A DNA stretch of 56,797 bases from Chloroflexi bacterium TSY (lineage in GTDB: Bacteria > Chloroflexota > Anaerolineae > Caldilineales > Caldilineaceae), in NCBI GenBank assembly GCA_019217005.1, contig JAHBNG010000098.1, positions 1-56,797 on the forward strand. The letters run 5' to 3'. Each line of letters begins with the position of its first letter. Within the stretch, counting starts at the first letter, position 1. The notes beneath the pieces were generated by a model. The model searched no databases. It had not been told where the DNA came from and saw nothing but the letters and a program-made list of their open reading frames with translations. Below, piece after piece: positions 1 through 9,503 of this stretch. The translations under genes were made by a program, and so were the position numbers.

Positions 1-51
1 ATAGATTTTTGTCTATATATCAAAAGTGTAAACCTAATTTTGAACCACCCC
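1..51. mobile_element. MITE family A, right-end remnant cut by window edge
   Basis: These bases match, almost base for base, the right end of the complete MITE at 10048-10202, ending in the terminal repeat GAACCACCCC. The left part lies outside the window, so its target duplication cannot be tested. The element overlaps the 3' end of the small membrane-protein gene on the minus strand and supplies that gene's last five codons and stop. Confidence 0.85.
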
Positions 52-279
52 AAGTAAAGTATAAATAAATAAGGAAATCGCGGCGGCAAATAAACCACCT
101 CCAATATCACTCTTGATCATGTTGATGCCGATGGCTGTATTGGTCGTAATACTATAGGTTTCTAGGTTGCCAGCAGGCATAAACGACCACAGAAAGCCAT
201 TCACCAACAAAACGATTGCAATTAACCCAATGAATATCCGTAAACCTGTTTCTAATCTGTTCATCTTTAACTTCTCCAA
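34..279 (-). pseudogene. small membrane protein truncated by MITE A
   Basis: An 81-residue reading frame with two predicted membrane segments (about residues 12-34 and 60-78) separated by a short polar loop. I do not recognise the family with confidence; a DUF4345-like small membrane protein is possible. The last residues (GVVQN) and the stop codon come from the terminal repeat of the MITE at 1-51, so the native C-terminus is missing. It lies downstream of an esterase fragment on the same strand. Confidence 0.55.
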
Positions 280-298
280 AGTCTTGCGGCATAAACAC

Positions 299-547
299 CT
301 AATAACCCTGTCTCATTCGTTGGCTTACGGCTGCCTCGGGTGCCATAAACTCTGAACCATGAAAGCCACCAGGATAAACTTGCAGTTCAGTGGGGACGCC
401 AGCTGCTAACATGCGTCGGGCATATTCGATATTCTCATCCCGAAACAAATCCATCGTGCCGACCGTGATGAAGGCTGGTGGCAGATTTGACATAAAAAGA
501 ACAGGCATCAACGGGTAAATTAAGCCACTAATGCCTGTTGAAAGTTT
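299..547 (-). pseudogene. C-terminal fragment of an Aes-type alpha/beta hydrolase
   Basis: The frame reads LPPAFITVGTMDLFRDENI, then a stretch containing ELQVYPGGFHGSE. This is the C-terminal third of the alpha/beta hydrolase-3 (acetyl esterase) family, with the acid-region motif TVGTMDLF and the catalytic histidine in GGFHG. The HGGG and GDSAGG segments of the N-terminal two thirds are absent. Open frame continues to about 547 without a start, so this is a remnant. It is co-oriented with the hydrolase upstream. Confidence 0.7.
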
Positions 548-559
548 CGGATGGAGGTC

Positions 560-1507
560 TTACAGCTCGCTGTGTTTCATGAAGAAGGCATCGACGATCT
601 CCACGACCTGTTCGACATTTTTCGGAACATCGTACAAACCGACATGGCTTGCGCCTTCGATCTCGTGGTACTCCTTATCAGAGGTTACCCTGTCATAAAA
701 CATTTTGGAGCAGATTGCCGTTTCAGCCTGCGATCCAACGATGCAACAGACTGGCTGTATCATCTTGTCAGCATACTGTTCGCCCAGGTTGAGGACGGTA
801 CTTTCGTCTACATTCGACAAAAGTACATTGCTGTAGTTTGGGTAGGTCTCTGTACCTCCGCGCTTCGTACCGTAGTAGTCGTATCCTTCCACTTGTCCAG
901 GAGCCGCATCCGGGTTTTTTGCTAGGTAGTCGGGATCTGTGTAGCCAAAGTAATCAGCCGCAACTGGCTCGCCAGTTTCGAACATTTTTTGGCGTGCAGC
1001 ATTGGCTGTTTTGATCCGCGCCTTATACGCATCCATGTCAGCAAAATTGATCATATCAGTTGCAAGCATGGCGCTTACAGTTGCAAATGTCTTAACTCGC
1101 AGATCAGAGATGATCACTGAAGACATAATGTTACCTCCGCCGCAGAAACCAAGCCCGTTGATTGCTCCAACGAACGGCAGGCTGCCCAGGAACGAAATCG
1201 CGTTGCGCAAATCTTCCCACTTCCGTGGAAAGTCATCGTCATTGCGAAACTTCGGATCATAAGAATCTGATTCACCCTTGCTGTTGTAGTCAAAAGCCAG
1301 GGCAGCGTATCCGCGTTCGGCCATCTTAGGCCCGTAGTTTGCCAGAACCTGATCTTTGACCTGCGGAAATGGAGGGGTCATAACAATCCCTTCGTAGGTC
1401 TTACTTGGATCAAAGTTTGGCGGGAGATACAAGACTCCTACTATATTGATACCCTTGCTTTTGAACGTGACTTTGTTGACACCGGCTGATACTATTGTTG
1501 TAGACAT
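560..1507 (-). CDS. alpha/beta hydrolase, dienelactone-hydrolase-like with Cys nucleophile
   Basis: A 315-residue cytoplasmic alpha/beta hydrolase. The nucleophile elbow reads GLGFCGGG, with Cys122 where esterases carry Ser, as in dienelactone hydrolases. The C-terminal GASHVGLYD supplies the catalytic histidine. There is no signal peptide. Family members hydrolyse lactones or esters; the substrate is unknown. I chose the ATG at 1507 over the upstream in-frame ATG at 1528 because GGAG lies just upstream of it. An IS4-type element ends 40 bases upstream, so the native promoter may be lost or replaced. The gene itself looks intact. Confidence 0.8.
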   Translation of the reverse strand: MSTTIVSAGVNKVTFKSKGINIVGVLYLPPNFDPSKTYEGIVMTPPFPQVKDQVLANYGPKMAERGYAALAFDYNSKGESDSYDPKFRNDDDFPRKWEDLRNAISFLGSLPFVGAINGLGFCGGGNIMSSVIISDLRVKTFATVSAMLATDMINFADMDAYKARIKTANAARQKMFETGEPVAADYFGYTDPDYLAKNPDAAPGQVEGYDYYGTKRGGTETYPNYSNVLLSNVDESTVLNLGEQYADKMIQPVCCIVGSQAETAICSKMFYDRVTSDKEYHEIEGASHVGLYDVPKNVEQVVEIVDAFFMKHSEL

Positions 1508-1546
1508 TGTATTTCTCCGTTTTTCCATTCTTCCGTTCGATCATGA

Positions 1547-3036
1547 ACTTTACTTTCTGGTAAAGGCTTGAGTGACAAAGGGCAAACCGAAAGGGGCGGA
1601 AAAAAGAATCCACCCTGAAAAAACGGGATAAAATGTAAAAATAGTGCTCGGCTAGTTTAAGCAGCGGCATTGAGGCGGCGATGAGCGAGAACGCCTTTAG
1701 GGAAATGGTGTGAAACCGAGGCCTTTTTCCGAAAGTCAGGGTCGAGTTGGTCAGGAGTTGGAAAAAGAGCACTCGAGAGAACACGGCGCAGCCTGCCGGG
1801 AGTGGATTGAGGCTCTCGATCCCAGTAGCCAGTCGGTATGGGAGGAAGAGAAGCGGCTAAATGGGAAAGAAGATTCCCCAGTTCAGGTAAGCGGAAACAA
1901 GCCTCATCGGCATGAACAAATTGACGATGTAAGCCAATCATCTGCTTGGAAGCCAAGGGGGGGATGTTCAACAGGCCAGCGTTCCAGGTAGACAAGATAA
2001 ATGGTTTCAGGCTGCAAAGTCATAACGGTCGCCAAAACCAAAGGTGTGTTGTAGGCCGGATCCTGAATGACGTAAATCGAGTAGGTACGGTTGGCTGTAT
2101 CCACCTTGGTTGTTCTGGGGACGAGATTGTGCCATGCTTGATAGCAAATCAGGCGACCACTATAGAGAAAGCGACCAGACGAGTCCGGAGTTGTAGCCTC
2201 GAGTCGCTTTCCCTTATAGCTGCGAGAGAGCGGACGCACAATATCACCATATTCAGGTGGTCTGCCTTTTTCTTTGCGTTTGGGGAACTCATTGCGGCGC
2301 ACTGTGCAGTTAATGGCTTCCCGCAGGACAAATCGGTCTATGCCGCTTTCTAGCATTTCTCTGATTGTAAACCCGGCATCGACCACCGCCACTTCGTCTG
2401 ACTCCAGTGATTTCTTCGTCTCTGTCAGCAGCTTTTTCCGAAACTCACTTTCCTTTGTTCCAACCGTGCATCTCATGATTGCCTTGAGCAGTGGCACTCG
2501 TTTCCCGCCTATCTCCCCCGAGCTTATCATCACTCCAAAGATGAGCGCGGGCAATGCCCGACGAGCCGTTGAGTTATAGAGTCGGTTCACTTTCCCTTGC
2601 AGCTTCGGTCGCCAGAACCCTGTGATATCTATGCTTTTCACTCGGTATCCTTCTAACTTTTTTGCCTCCCATTCCCCTTTCCACTCCACTTCTTCTTGCC
2701 ACGATGAGAGCAGGCTTGCAATATCCCATGATCCATATCGAAAGCTCCACCAGCTTCTTCGGATCTCCTCATCTTCAAACCCGCTTTCACTCAATCCACT
2801 ATGGATTGCTCCTCGACTTTTCAGAAACGACCCATTCATCATCGCCCACATCAGACGCATTACATTTACGTTTGTTCCCACCGGCGTTACTTGCAATACA
2901 TTCATCAGTACTGCTATAGTTATTTCTGGCGCGGTTAGCATTCCTTCCTCCTTTTTGGGTTCTCTACCTTTAGGATGAACTGCTAACCGCTTTTTGTCAC
3001 ATTTCTCATCTCTTTTCTTTTACCAGAAAGTAAAGT
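1547..3036 (-). mobile_element. IS4-superfamily element, copy 1 (1490 bp)
   Basis: Bounded by inverted repeats ACTTTACTTTCTGGTAAA (left) and TTTACCAGAAAGTAAAGT (right). It is nearly identical to the copy at 26261-27746 in the opposite orientation. The five bases on either side differ (CATGA left, CTAAC right), so there is no target duplication, unlike copy 2. The element sits exactly at the 3' truncation point of a MalT-type regulator. A rearrangement or deletion at one end is therefore more likely than a simple insertion. Confidence 0.9.
1657..2941 (-). pseudogene. IS4-like DDE transposase (YREK type), frameshifted
   Basis: The transposase reads from MLTAPEITIAV at 2941 to an RRLNAAA C-terminus. 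The central DAGFTIREML contains a DDE aspartate. The C-terminal YLERWPVE begins the Y-x2-R-x3-E-x6-K signature of IS4-superfamily enzymes. A run of seven Gs at 1957-1963 (six in copy 2) shifts the frame inside that signature and loses the K; the rest continues in the frame of 1657-1995. Relative to copy 2, 12 bases coding LLAG are also missing. Inactive as read, unless the G run is a sequencing error. Confidence 0.85.
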
Positions 3037-4015
3037 CTAACAGTGCTTGGCTATTACAACCATGCTCTGTAGACAAGTTGGGCATCAGGGCGTCGGCTAA
3101 CGGTGCGCAAACTCGCTCCAAAACTGAGGTTTGTAAAAGAAAATGACGCTGTGCCACAGAGCAGCGATCTAGCACCTCGTCGGTCAAGTAATCCATCACA
3201 AAGCGGTGGCTGCCCGAAAAATGTTCGACAAAGTGCGTTGTGTCATCATACTCACGCAAAGAAAGGCCCGCCATTTTTAAGCCAGCAATCCATCCTTCCG
3301 TGCGTCCTTCCAGCGCCTGCACCTCTAGCGTCGATAGCTCAATCCGCATCACTTGCTCAAAAAACTGTGTTGTTTCCGCAGTTGTAAAGCGTAAATCAGA
3401 AGCACGAATCTCCATCAGCTTGTTACGGCTGCGCCATAAGGCTAACGGGAACGGTGGATCGGCGCGCGTGGTCAGGACGAGTTGCACGTTTGCAGGCGCA
3501 TGCTCGATCCAAAAAATCATGGCCTCATGAATTTTGAGGTTCTCAATAATATGGTAGTCGTCCAGCACAATGACAACCGGTTTGATGAACGCTGCCAGAT
3601 CGTTCAGGAGGGAGGTTAGAACAGTATCAACTTGAGGGGCTTGAGCGTCCTGTAGAAGCGTTGAGGCTGTTTGTCCTAGAGAAGGATCTATGGTCTGAAT
3701 AGCTGCCAAAAAATACGTAAGGAATCGCTCAACATCATTATCATTCTCATTCAGTGAAAGCCAACACGAACGCAAAACGGGCGGCGATTGACTCGATTCT
3801 GAGGAGTTGAGTCTCTTATCGCTATGAGAGAACACAGAATTGGCAAGCCAGCTTGCAGCTAATGTGGTTTTTCCAAATCCTGCTGGTGCAGCAATCAACG
3901 TCAATCGAGAATGGCTTCCTGCACTCAGTTGTTGAATAATAGGCGCACGAATAACCAGATCAGTCTCTTGTATCTGCGGAAGATGAAGCTTGGTTTGTAA
4001 CAGGTGGGGATTCAT
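3037..4015 (-). pseudogene. MalT/LuxR-type regulator, N-terminal ATPase part only
   Basis: The first about 325 residues of a MalT-family (large ATP-binding LuxR, STAND-type) regulator. Walker A is APAGFGKTT, Walker B is VVIVLDDYH, and the winged-helix region EGWIAGLKMAGLSL follows. The reading frame runs into the IS4 element at 3036, so the TPR-like sensor region and the LuxR DNA-binding domain are missing. These proteins normally bind an inducer and ATP and then activate transcription; this product cannot bind DNA. A second, nearly complete paralogue lies upstream at 4230-7152. Confidence 0.85.
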
Positions 4016-4229
4016 GGTCAGTTCGTTTCATTCGCGCAAACACCTTTTCATTCAAACGACCGATCTATTATGACAAATATAAACGTATTCGACAACTTAT
4101 GTGTTAATGCCTGACACTCGTGGTAATGCCCAACAATGTTTCAACCAACGAGACAGGTGTTAAGACGTAATACCGTCTTGGAAAGCTCCATTTTCCACAC
4201 GGGGAACATTTCTTGAGGCACGGCCTAGC

Positions 4230-7152
4230 CTAAGCAAGATTTAGATCGCGGGCGGCAGCGGCAGCCTGTGCCCGTGATTGAACGTTTAGTTTGCCCAAGA
4301 TGCGGGAGACATGAGTCTTGACGGTAGGGATAGTGACGACCAGTTCTGCGGCGATGGCCCGATTGCTGGCCCCGGTCGCCAGCAGGCGCAACACCTCTGC
4401 CTCGCGGGGGGTTAGGGTCTCGCCCGTTTCAGGCACAAATAGCGATTTTGGGGCTGCCTCTTGGCCCAGCATGGTCACGAGCAGGCTCGAAAATGCGGCG
4501 TGGATATTGTGGGTGACGGCGAGTTGAAACAGGGAGATGAGCGCCGGACCAGCCATCATCAGAAGGCCCGGTGTCTCTCGCTGCTGATGATGAGCCAGGA
4601 CGGGGGCTAACTCTTTCAAGGCCTCCTCAGGCTGACCCCAACAATGGTAAAGATAGGCTAGCAAGAGACGGGAACTGCCAAAATTTATAGAGACAGGAAC
4701 GTCCGATTGGAGGTCGCTCGCCTGGCGCAGGGTCTGTTCAGCACTGGGGTAATCCTGATCGGCAATCTCTAATAAGCCTTTCATCATCGCCCGTACCACA
4801 GGTCCAGCAGGCTATTCATATACGAGTTCAGCGGCTTGCTCGGTGGCCTGCATTTGGGTATGAAGCTGGCGCATCAAATCAAGACGATTTTGATTCCAAT
4901 AGGCCAGACCGCAAAGATAGAGCATATGGGCGCGCCAGACGGCATACTGTTCAATCAAGGGGGCGAAATGGTTAATGGCCCGCTCGGCTTTCATCGGTTC
5001 ATTGCGCAGCGCGTAGAGCAGAGCTAGCAAATGACCCAAATCTACCATGAGCCAGGGAAGACCACCCAATTGCTCGCTTGTTTTCCATGCCCGTTCACCG
5101 GCCTGAATGGCCTCGTCTATCTGACCACGCCAGAAATGGATTAGGGTCATGACGCCATCTACATTGGCTCGCAAGGGACTGATCTGATCGGGGGAGCGGC
5201 TTTCGATCAGACTGCATACGCGCGCCAGTAGAGCCATTCCATTGGGTAGGCAAAGAAAAGGAGAGCGAACCTGCATCGCCAAAGTTTGCAGAACAGCAGG
5301 ATCATCGGATGCCTCGGCCAGGGTAAGGGCCTCCGCCAAATTGGTCTCTGCTTGCTCTAAATCGGTGCGATGAAGACCCAACCAGGCTCAGTAGATCCAA
5401 ATTTCAGGTTTTGAGAGAGAATTCTGGCTAAACAGTTGACATAAATACAAATTTGCCGGTCGATATCTAGTTTTTGCGTTAGATTTGGGCGATTTTCAGA
5501 TATGAAATAGGTTGTTTTCTGTAACCGAAATCTGAATAAATGACTCCAAAATCCCTGCAATCTCGACTGAAAATAGCCAAAAACGCCAAATTTGGATCTA
5601 CTGAGGCTAAGGATATATGCAAATGAATGCGACTGCTGGGCGAAATGGGGCAAGTCAAGGCCTGCTGAATCAGCGGGGCAACAGGTTCGAAGTTGCCTTG
5701 GATCTGATGCGCAATGGAGAGTTGTACCATTGTCTCGCCCCGCCCCGTGCTATCACCGTCTGCGCTATCACCGTTTGCTTCAAAGCCGGAGAGGGCTTCT
5801 TGTAGCAGGCGTTGGGCCTCGCTAAATTGTCCTTGTCCCCAGACGCATACGCCCAAGTAATAGTTGAGCCAAGGATGGGTCGTGTGGACGGTCGTTGGCA
5901 ACGTTCGGATCCAACCCTGTAATCTATCCAACAAACCTTGACTGTAGATGCTTTCTGCAATCTGCTCGATGACATGGGCGGCTGCTTCCCACTGCTCTGC
6001 GGCCAAGTAATGGGCAATCACCTGGGTCGGAATAGTATGGGCCTCGGCGGCGCGGCGATGGTACTCACCTAATTGGCCTGGTTGCTCCCGAGCCAATTGC
6101 CGCCGCAAGAATTCGACAAAAAGAGCGTGATAGCGGTAGGTGGGGCCAGAGGCCAACGCCACATCGTCAACAGCGACGACAAAGAGATTACGCCGATATA
6201 CCTCTTCCAGAATAATAGGGGCATCAACTTGGCCGGTAACAGCCTGGCACAATTCGGGCGTTAGTTCAGACAAGATAGACGTTTCCAAAAGAAACTTCCG
6301 CAGAATAGGCGGTTGGTGGTTCAGAACCTCTTCGGCCAATAGATCGAAGACGTGAAGATTCGCCTGCATCTTGCGGGTGATGAGGGTAGTACGTTCGCTG
6401 GAAGTAGGTAACTGTGCTAATGAGGTAGTCAGCAGGCGTAAACCAGCGACCCAGCCTTCGGTGCTGGTTTGGAGCGTCTGCAAATCCTGACGAGAGAGGT
6501 CAAGCTCCAGTTGGCCGTTCAACAACTCGTCCATCTCCTTTAGGGTAAAGCGCAAGTCTGGGGGACCCAATTCTGCCAGTTGGCCGCGGGCACGTAGGCG
6601 GGCCAGGGCGAGAGGTGGATCAATGCGAGTGGTGGCGATTAGGTGCATTTGTCCAGGCAGCCGCTCTAGTAAATAATCAAGGGCCTGAAAGATGGTCGGA
6701 TCGATGATAAGATGTAAGTCATCCAAGATCAAGGCGAACGGGTCGGGTAGGGTTTCTAAAATGTCGTTGATTAACATACTCATCACCCGTTTGGCATCCA
6801 AATTAGGTGTAGCCTGATTACCAAGCAGAGGCTGGATGGATCGGCCACAGACGGGGTTGAGCTGTTGTAAGGCCGCTATAAGGGCCACGAAAAAAATGGT
6901 CGGGTTGTTGTCTTCTTCGTCTAAAGCAAGCCAAATGAACCTCAAATCGGTAGCAGTGTGGGCCAGGCTGGTTGCCAGTGTCGTTTTTCCATAACCGGCC
7001 GGCGCAGAGATTAGCGTCAAGCGATGGGAGGTCACAGCCAGGTGCAATAGGTCCAATAGTCGTTGACGGGGGACGATGTCTTTACGCAGACGCGGACGCT
7101 GTAGTTTGGTTTGTGCTAGCCAATGGTCATGTGGCAGTGATTGACTTTCCAC
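4230..7152 (-). pseudogene. MalT/LuxR-type regulator split by MITE B and a nonsense codon
   Basis: A full-length MalT-type regulator (about 900 codons when joined). The N-terminus holds Walker A APAGYGKTT and Walker B FALILDDLH, followed by EGWVAGLRLLTTSL and TPR-like repeats. The C-terminal LuxR domain starts LTPREAEVLRLLATG and ends with VKTHVSRILGKLNVQSR. Two lesions break it. A 215-bp MITE (5389-5603, duplication AGGCT) splits the frame; removing it joins HLHISLA to WLGLHRTDLEQAE in frame. An in-frame TAG at 4812-4814 lies between ELVYE and PAGPVVRAMM and probably replaced TGG. The nonsense codon is not in a homopolymer, so decay is likely real. Its neighbour at 3037-4015 is a truncated paralogue. 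Confidence 0.9.
5389..5603. mobile_element. MITE family B (215 bp, 5-bp target duplication)
   Basis: A non-coding insertion with terminal inverted repeats CAGTAGATCCAAATTT and AAATTTGGATCTACTG. It is flanked by the direct duplication AGGCT at 5384-5388 and 5604-5608. Removing the element plus one duplication rejoins the MalT-type gene in frame. It is AT-rich inside with no transposase, so it must have been moved in trans. I see no second copy in the window. Its ends differ from those of MITE A, the IS4 copies and the IS1595 element. Confidence 0.85.
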
Positions 7153-7498
7153 TCAACTATCTCCAAAAATAAGAAGTCCCAAATAGGGCCGCTGGCGAAA
7201 TGGTCGTCAAAAATGAAGTCTCGCTCCGCTTCCGCAAAATAACGAACAGGGTCTTCACTGCCTGCAAACTAGCCCGGTGGATAATCAATGCTGAATCCAA
7301 AATAACCGCTACTATATGAGAGCCATCAATTCTGAGACTGATATCCCCATTGACCAATCGCAAATTGGTTACTTTGATGGATGGTACTTAATATGGTCGA
7401 TAACTGAGCTTGGTCAATTGATTGAATGCGGGTTTCGAGCGAATTAATCATATATGTGTTTCAATATATCCTCATAGAGATAGGACAATGGTATCAAG
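7153..7498. other. intergenic, no gene recognised
   Basis: 346 bases between the MalT-type gene start and the LLM oxidoreductase stop. A 68-codon open frame on the minus strand (7157-7363) has no recognisable domain, and I do not call it. The segment should hold the promoter of the regulator, but I see no convincing box. Confidence 0.4.
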
Positions 7499-8427
7499 TT
7501 AACGTAATTCCGGCAACACTTCGCTGATAAGCAACTCAAGCGTCGTCAGGTTGGGAAACCCACCGCAGTCGAGCATGAAGTAATCAACCCCCAAATCAAT
7601 GAAGGGGCGCATCTGTTCGATTACTTGTTGCGGAGTCCCAACGAAATCGAAGTCATCAGGGTCGTTGTCAGGGCTGTAGCGCTCTCTGGCAATGGCCTCG
7701 GCTTCCTGATGGGTGGGTGTGCAGATGCAGCCACCGCCCCAAGTTCGCCTTAGTGTCGCTGAATCACGACCAAGGCTTGTGCAAGCACGTTCGACTTCAC
7801 GAACCATATCTCGGTATCTGGCTATCCCCGTAGACGACACATTCCACCAATCTGCGTACTGGGCTGTCAGGCGTAGCATCTTGGGCTTGAAGGCTCGGCT
7901 CCGACCATGATTGGCGGGATGGGTGCGGGCTGTGGCTCACAGTGGGCTTCACGAACCTGATAATGTTGACCCTCGAAGGTCGCTTGCTCCGCAGTCCACA
8001 GTGCCTTGATGACTTGGAGCGCTTCTAAGAGTTGAGTTACTCGAACAGGAGCAGATGGGAAGTCATAGCCATACGCTTCATACTCTTCCTGATGCCACCC
8101 TGCGCCCATTCCGAGGATAAAGCGCCCGCCGCTCAGAAATTGCAACGTCGCGCCCATCTTGGCGACGAGCGCCGGATTGCGAAAGGACTGGCACAGCACA
8201 GTATGGCCAAATTTGAGTTGCGGATGCAGCGCCATCATATAACTCAGGGTAGTAAATCCTTCGAGTACGTCGGCATCATCAAACTGTAGATGATCGATGA
8301 TCCAAGTCGAGTCAAAATGACCACTGATCAGCGTCAACGCCCGATCGAGGTCTTCAATATACGTCGCTCGCTTCACTTTATTCAATTGGTCGGCAGGTAT
8401 GATGAAGCCAAATTGGATTTCGGGCAT
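7499..8427 (-). pseudogene. LLM-class (luciferase-like, F420-type) oxidoreductase with one frameshift
   Basis: The N-terminal frame (8427 to about 7890) contains IQFGFIIPADQ, the barrel segment GGRFILGMGAGWHQEEYEAYG and IPPIMVGAEP. These are typical of F420-dependent LLM oxidoreductases. The C-terminal frame resumes with KPKMLRLTAQYADWWN and ends in FIDLGVDYFMLDCGGFP. The frames join if one T is added to the short run at 7890-7891 (CCTTC for an expected CCTTTC), giving about 310 residues. This could be a sequencing error or a recent mutation. Such enzymes transfer hydride with F420 or FMN in the cytoplasm; the substrate is unknown. Confidence 0.8.
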
Positions 8428-8645
8428 CGTCTCTGTCCAATCACCATTTGATTGTCAGCGGTAGCTGCAGTGATAGATCCGCTACTTGTTGCTGTCTGCA
8501 ATGGTCAAATTCTAGCGTCAAACGAAATGCTTCCGCGTGCTATTGTCAGCCACATCAATTTGCTGCCCGTCGGGCAAATAAGGCGGCTTGTCGCCCCAAG
8601 TCTCGTGCAGTACAAGAGGTTCGCCCTCTGCCAGTCGTTGCTCTG

Positions 8646-9497
8646 TTAGTCGCTTGCATGTTTCAGCTGTCCCTCTAGAAAGTCATAGGCGCGTTCACGC
8701 ATCTCTGTCGTGAACTGATGCCCACCAGGATAAATCTCAAAATCGAGCTGACCACGATCAAAGGCAGTGTGCGCGTATTGGACTATTTGCTTGATACCCA
8801 TGCTCCACTTGTCTTGGTCTCCGCCCAGGATCAGGAGACTTGCGGGGTCGATCAATCGCACTACCTCCTCAATGTCCCCATGCTGTAGAATCCCAGGAAC
8901 AACAAAGTCGAATTGAACGCCTGGCATGTCGCGGTAGTTGGTCGAGCCACAGCTGCATACGCTGGCCTTGATTCGACGGTCAAACACGGGGGCAAACAAC
9001 GCCATGCGACCGCCATAGGAATGGCCGATGAATCCGATGCTGTTGGGATCAACATCCGGCATCTCCCACAGTATGTTGATCCCTGCCGATAGATCATGCA
9101 GAACCTTGCCCAACAGCGTCTGCCCACGAATCAATCGGATATGTAGTTGGTGTACATGACTGTAGTCAGGAGACTCTTTATCCTCACACTGGTCTTCGAA
9201 GCAAATCGCGTCTGGTGCCAACGTGACATAGCCCCGCTCGGCTAGTTCCTTGGCATACGCCTGATCTGGATCGCCTGCTAAGCCCACGACCTCGCTCTTA
9301 CCCAGGAGTCGATTCCCCCCATGCTGATGGAAGCAGTAAACGGCTGGAAGTGCATCATTGCGGGCGTGGGGCAGACACAAAAACGCCTGAATACGCTCGT
9401 TCGGCTCGACAGAATATTCGATTGTCTGACGCAGGAACAATCCACAGTCTACCTCGTTAACCACAGTCGGTGCTGCAGGAACTTTTTCTGGGAGCAA
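8646..9497 (-). CDS. alpha/beta hydrolase (dienelactone hydrolase / acetyl xylan esterase-like)
   Basis: About 280 residues. The oxyanion region reads YCFHQHGGN, the nucleophile elbow is GHSYGGR (Ser), the acid lies near ILGGDQDKWS and the catalytic histidine is in YPGGHQF. It has no signal peptide. The start is uncertain: the open frame begins with TTG at 9497, directly after an in-frame stop, and no good ribosome-binding site is visible. The gene begins only six bases after the stop of the TIR-domain gene, so the two were probably co-transcribed. A role as effector in a TIR system is not supported by the sequence; a metabolic esterase is equally likely. Confidence 0.75.
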   Translation of the reverse strand: MLPEKVPAAPTVVNEVDCGLFLRQTIEYSVEPNERIQAFLCLPHARNDALPAVYCFHQHGGNRLLGKSEVVGLAGDPDQAYAKELAERGYVTLAPDAICFEDQCEDKESPDYSHVHQLHIRLIRGQTLLGKVLHDLSAGINILWEMPDVDPNSIGFIGHSYGGRMALFAPVFDRRIKASVCSCGSTNYRDMPGVQFDFVVPGILQHGDIEEVVRLIDPASLLILGGDQDKWSMGIKQIVQYAHTAFDRGQLDFEIYPGGHQFTTEMRERAYDFLEGQLKHASD

Positions 9498-9503
9498 CTT
9501 AGA

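Noticed and set aside
7157..7363. 68-codon minus-strand open frame upstream of the MalT-type gene
   Set aside because: No ribosome-binding site, no domain and mixed composition; treated as intergenic.
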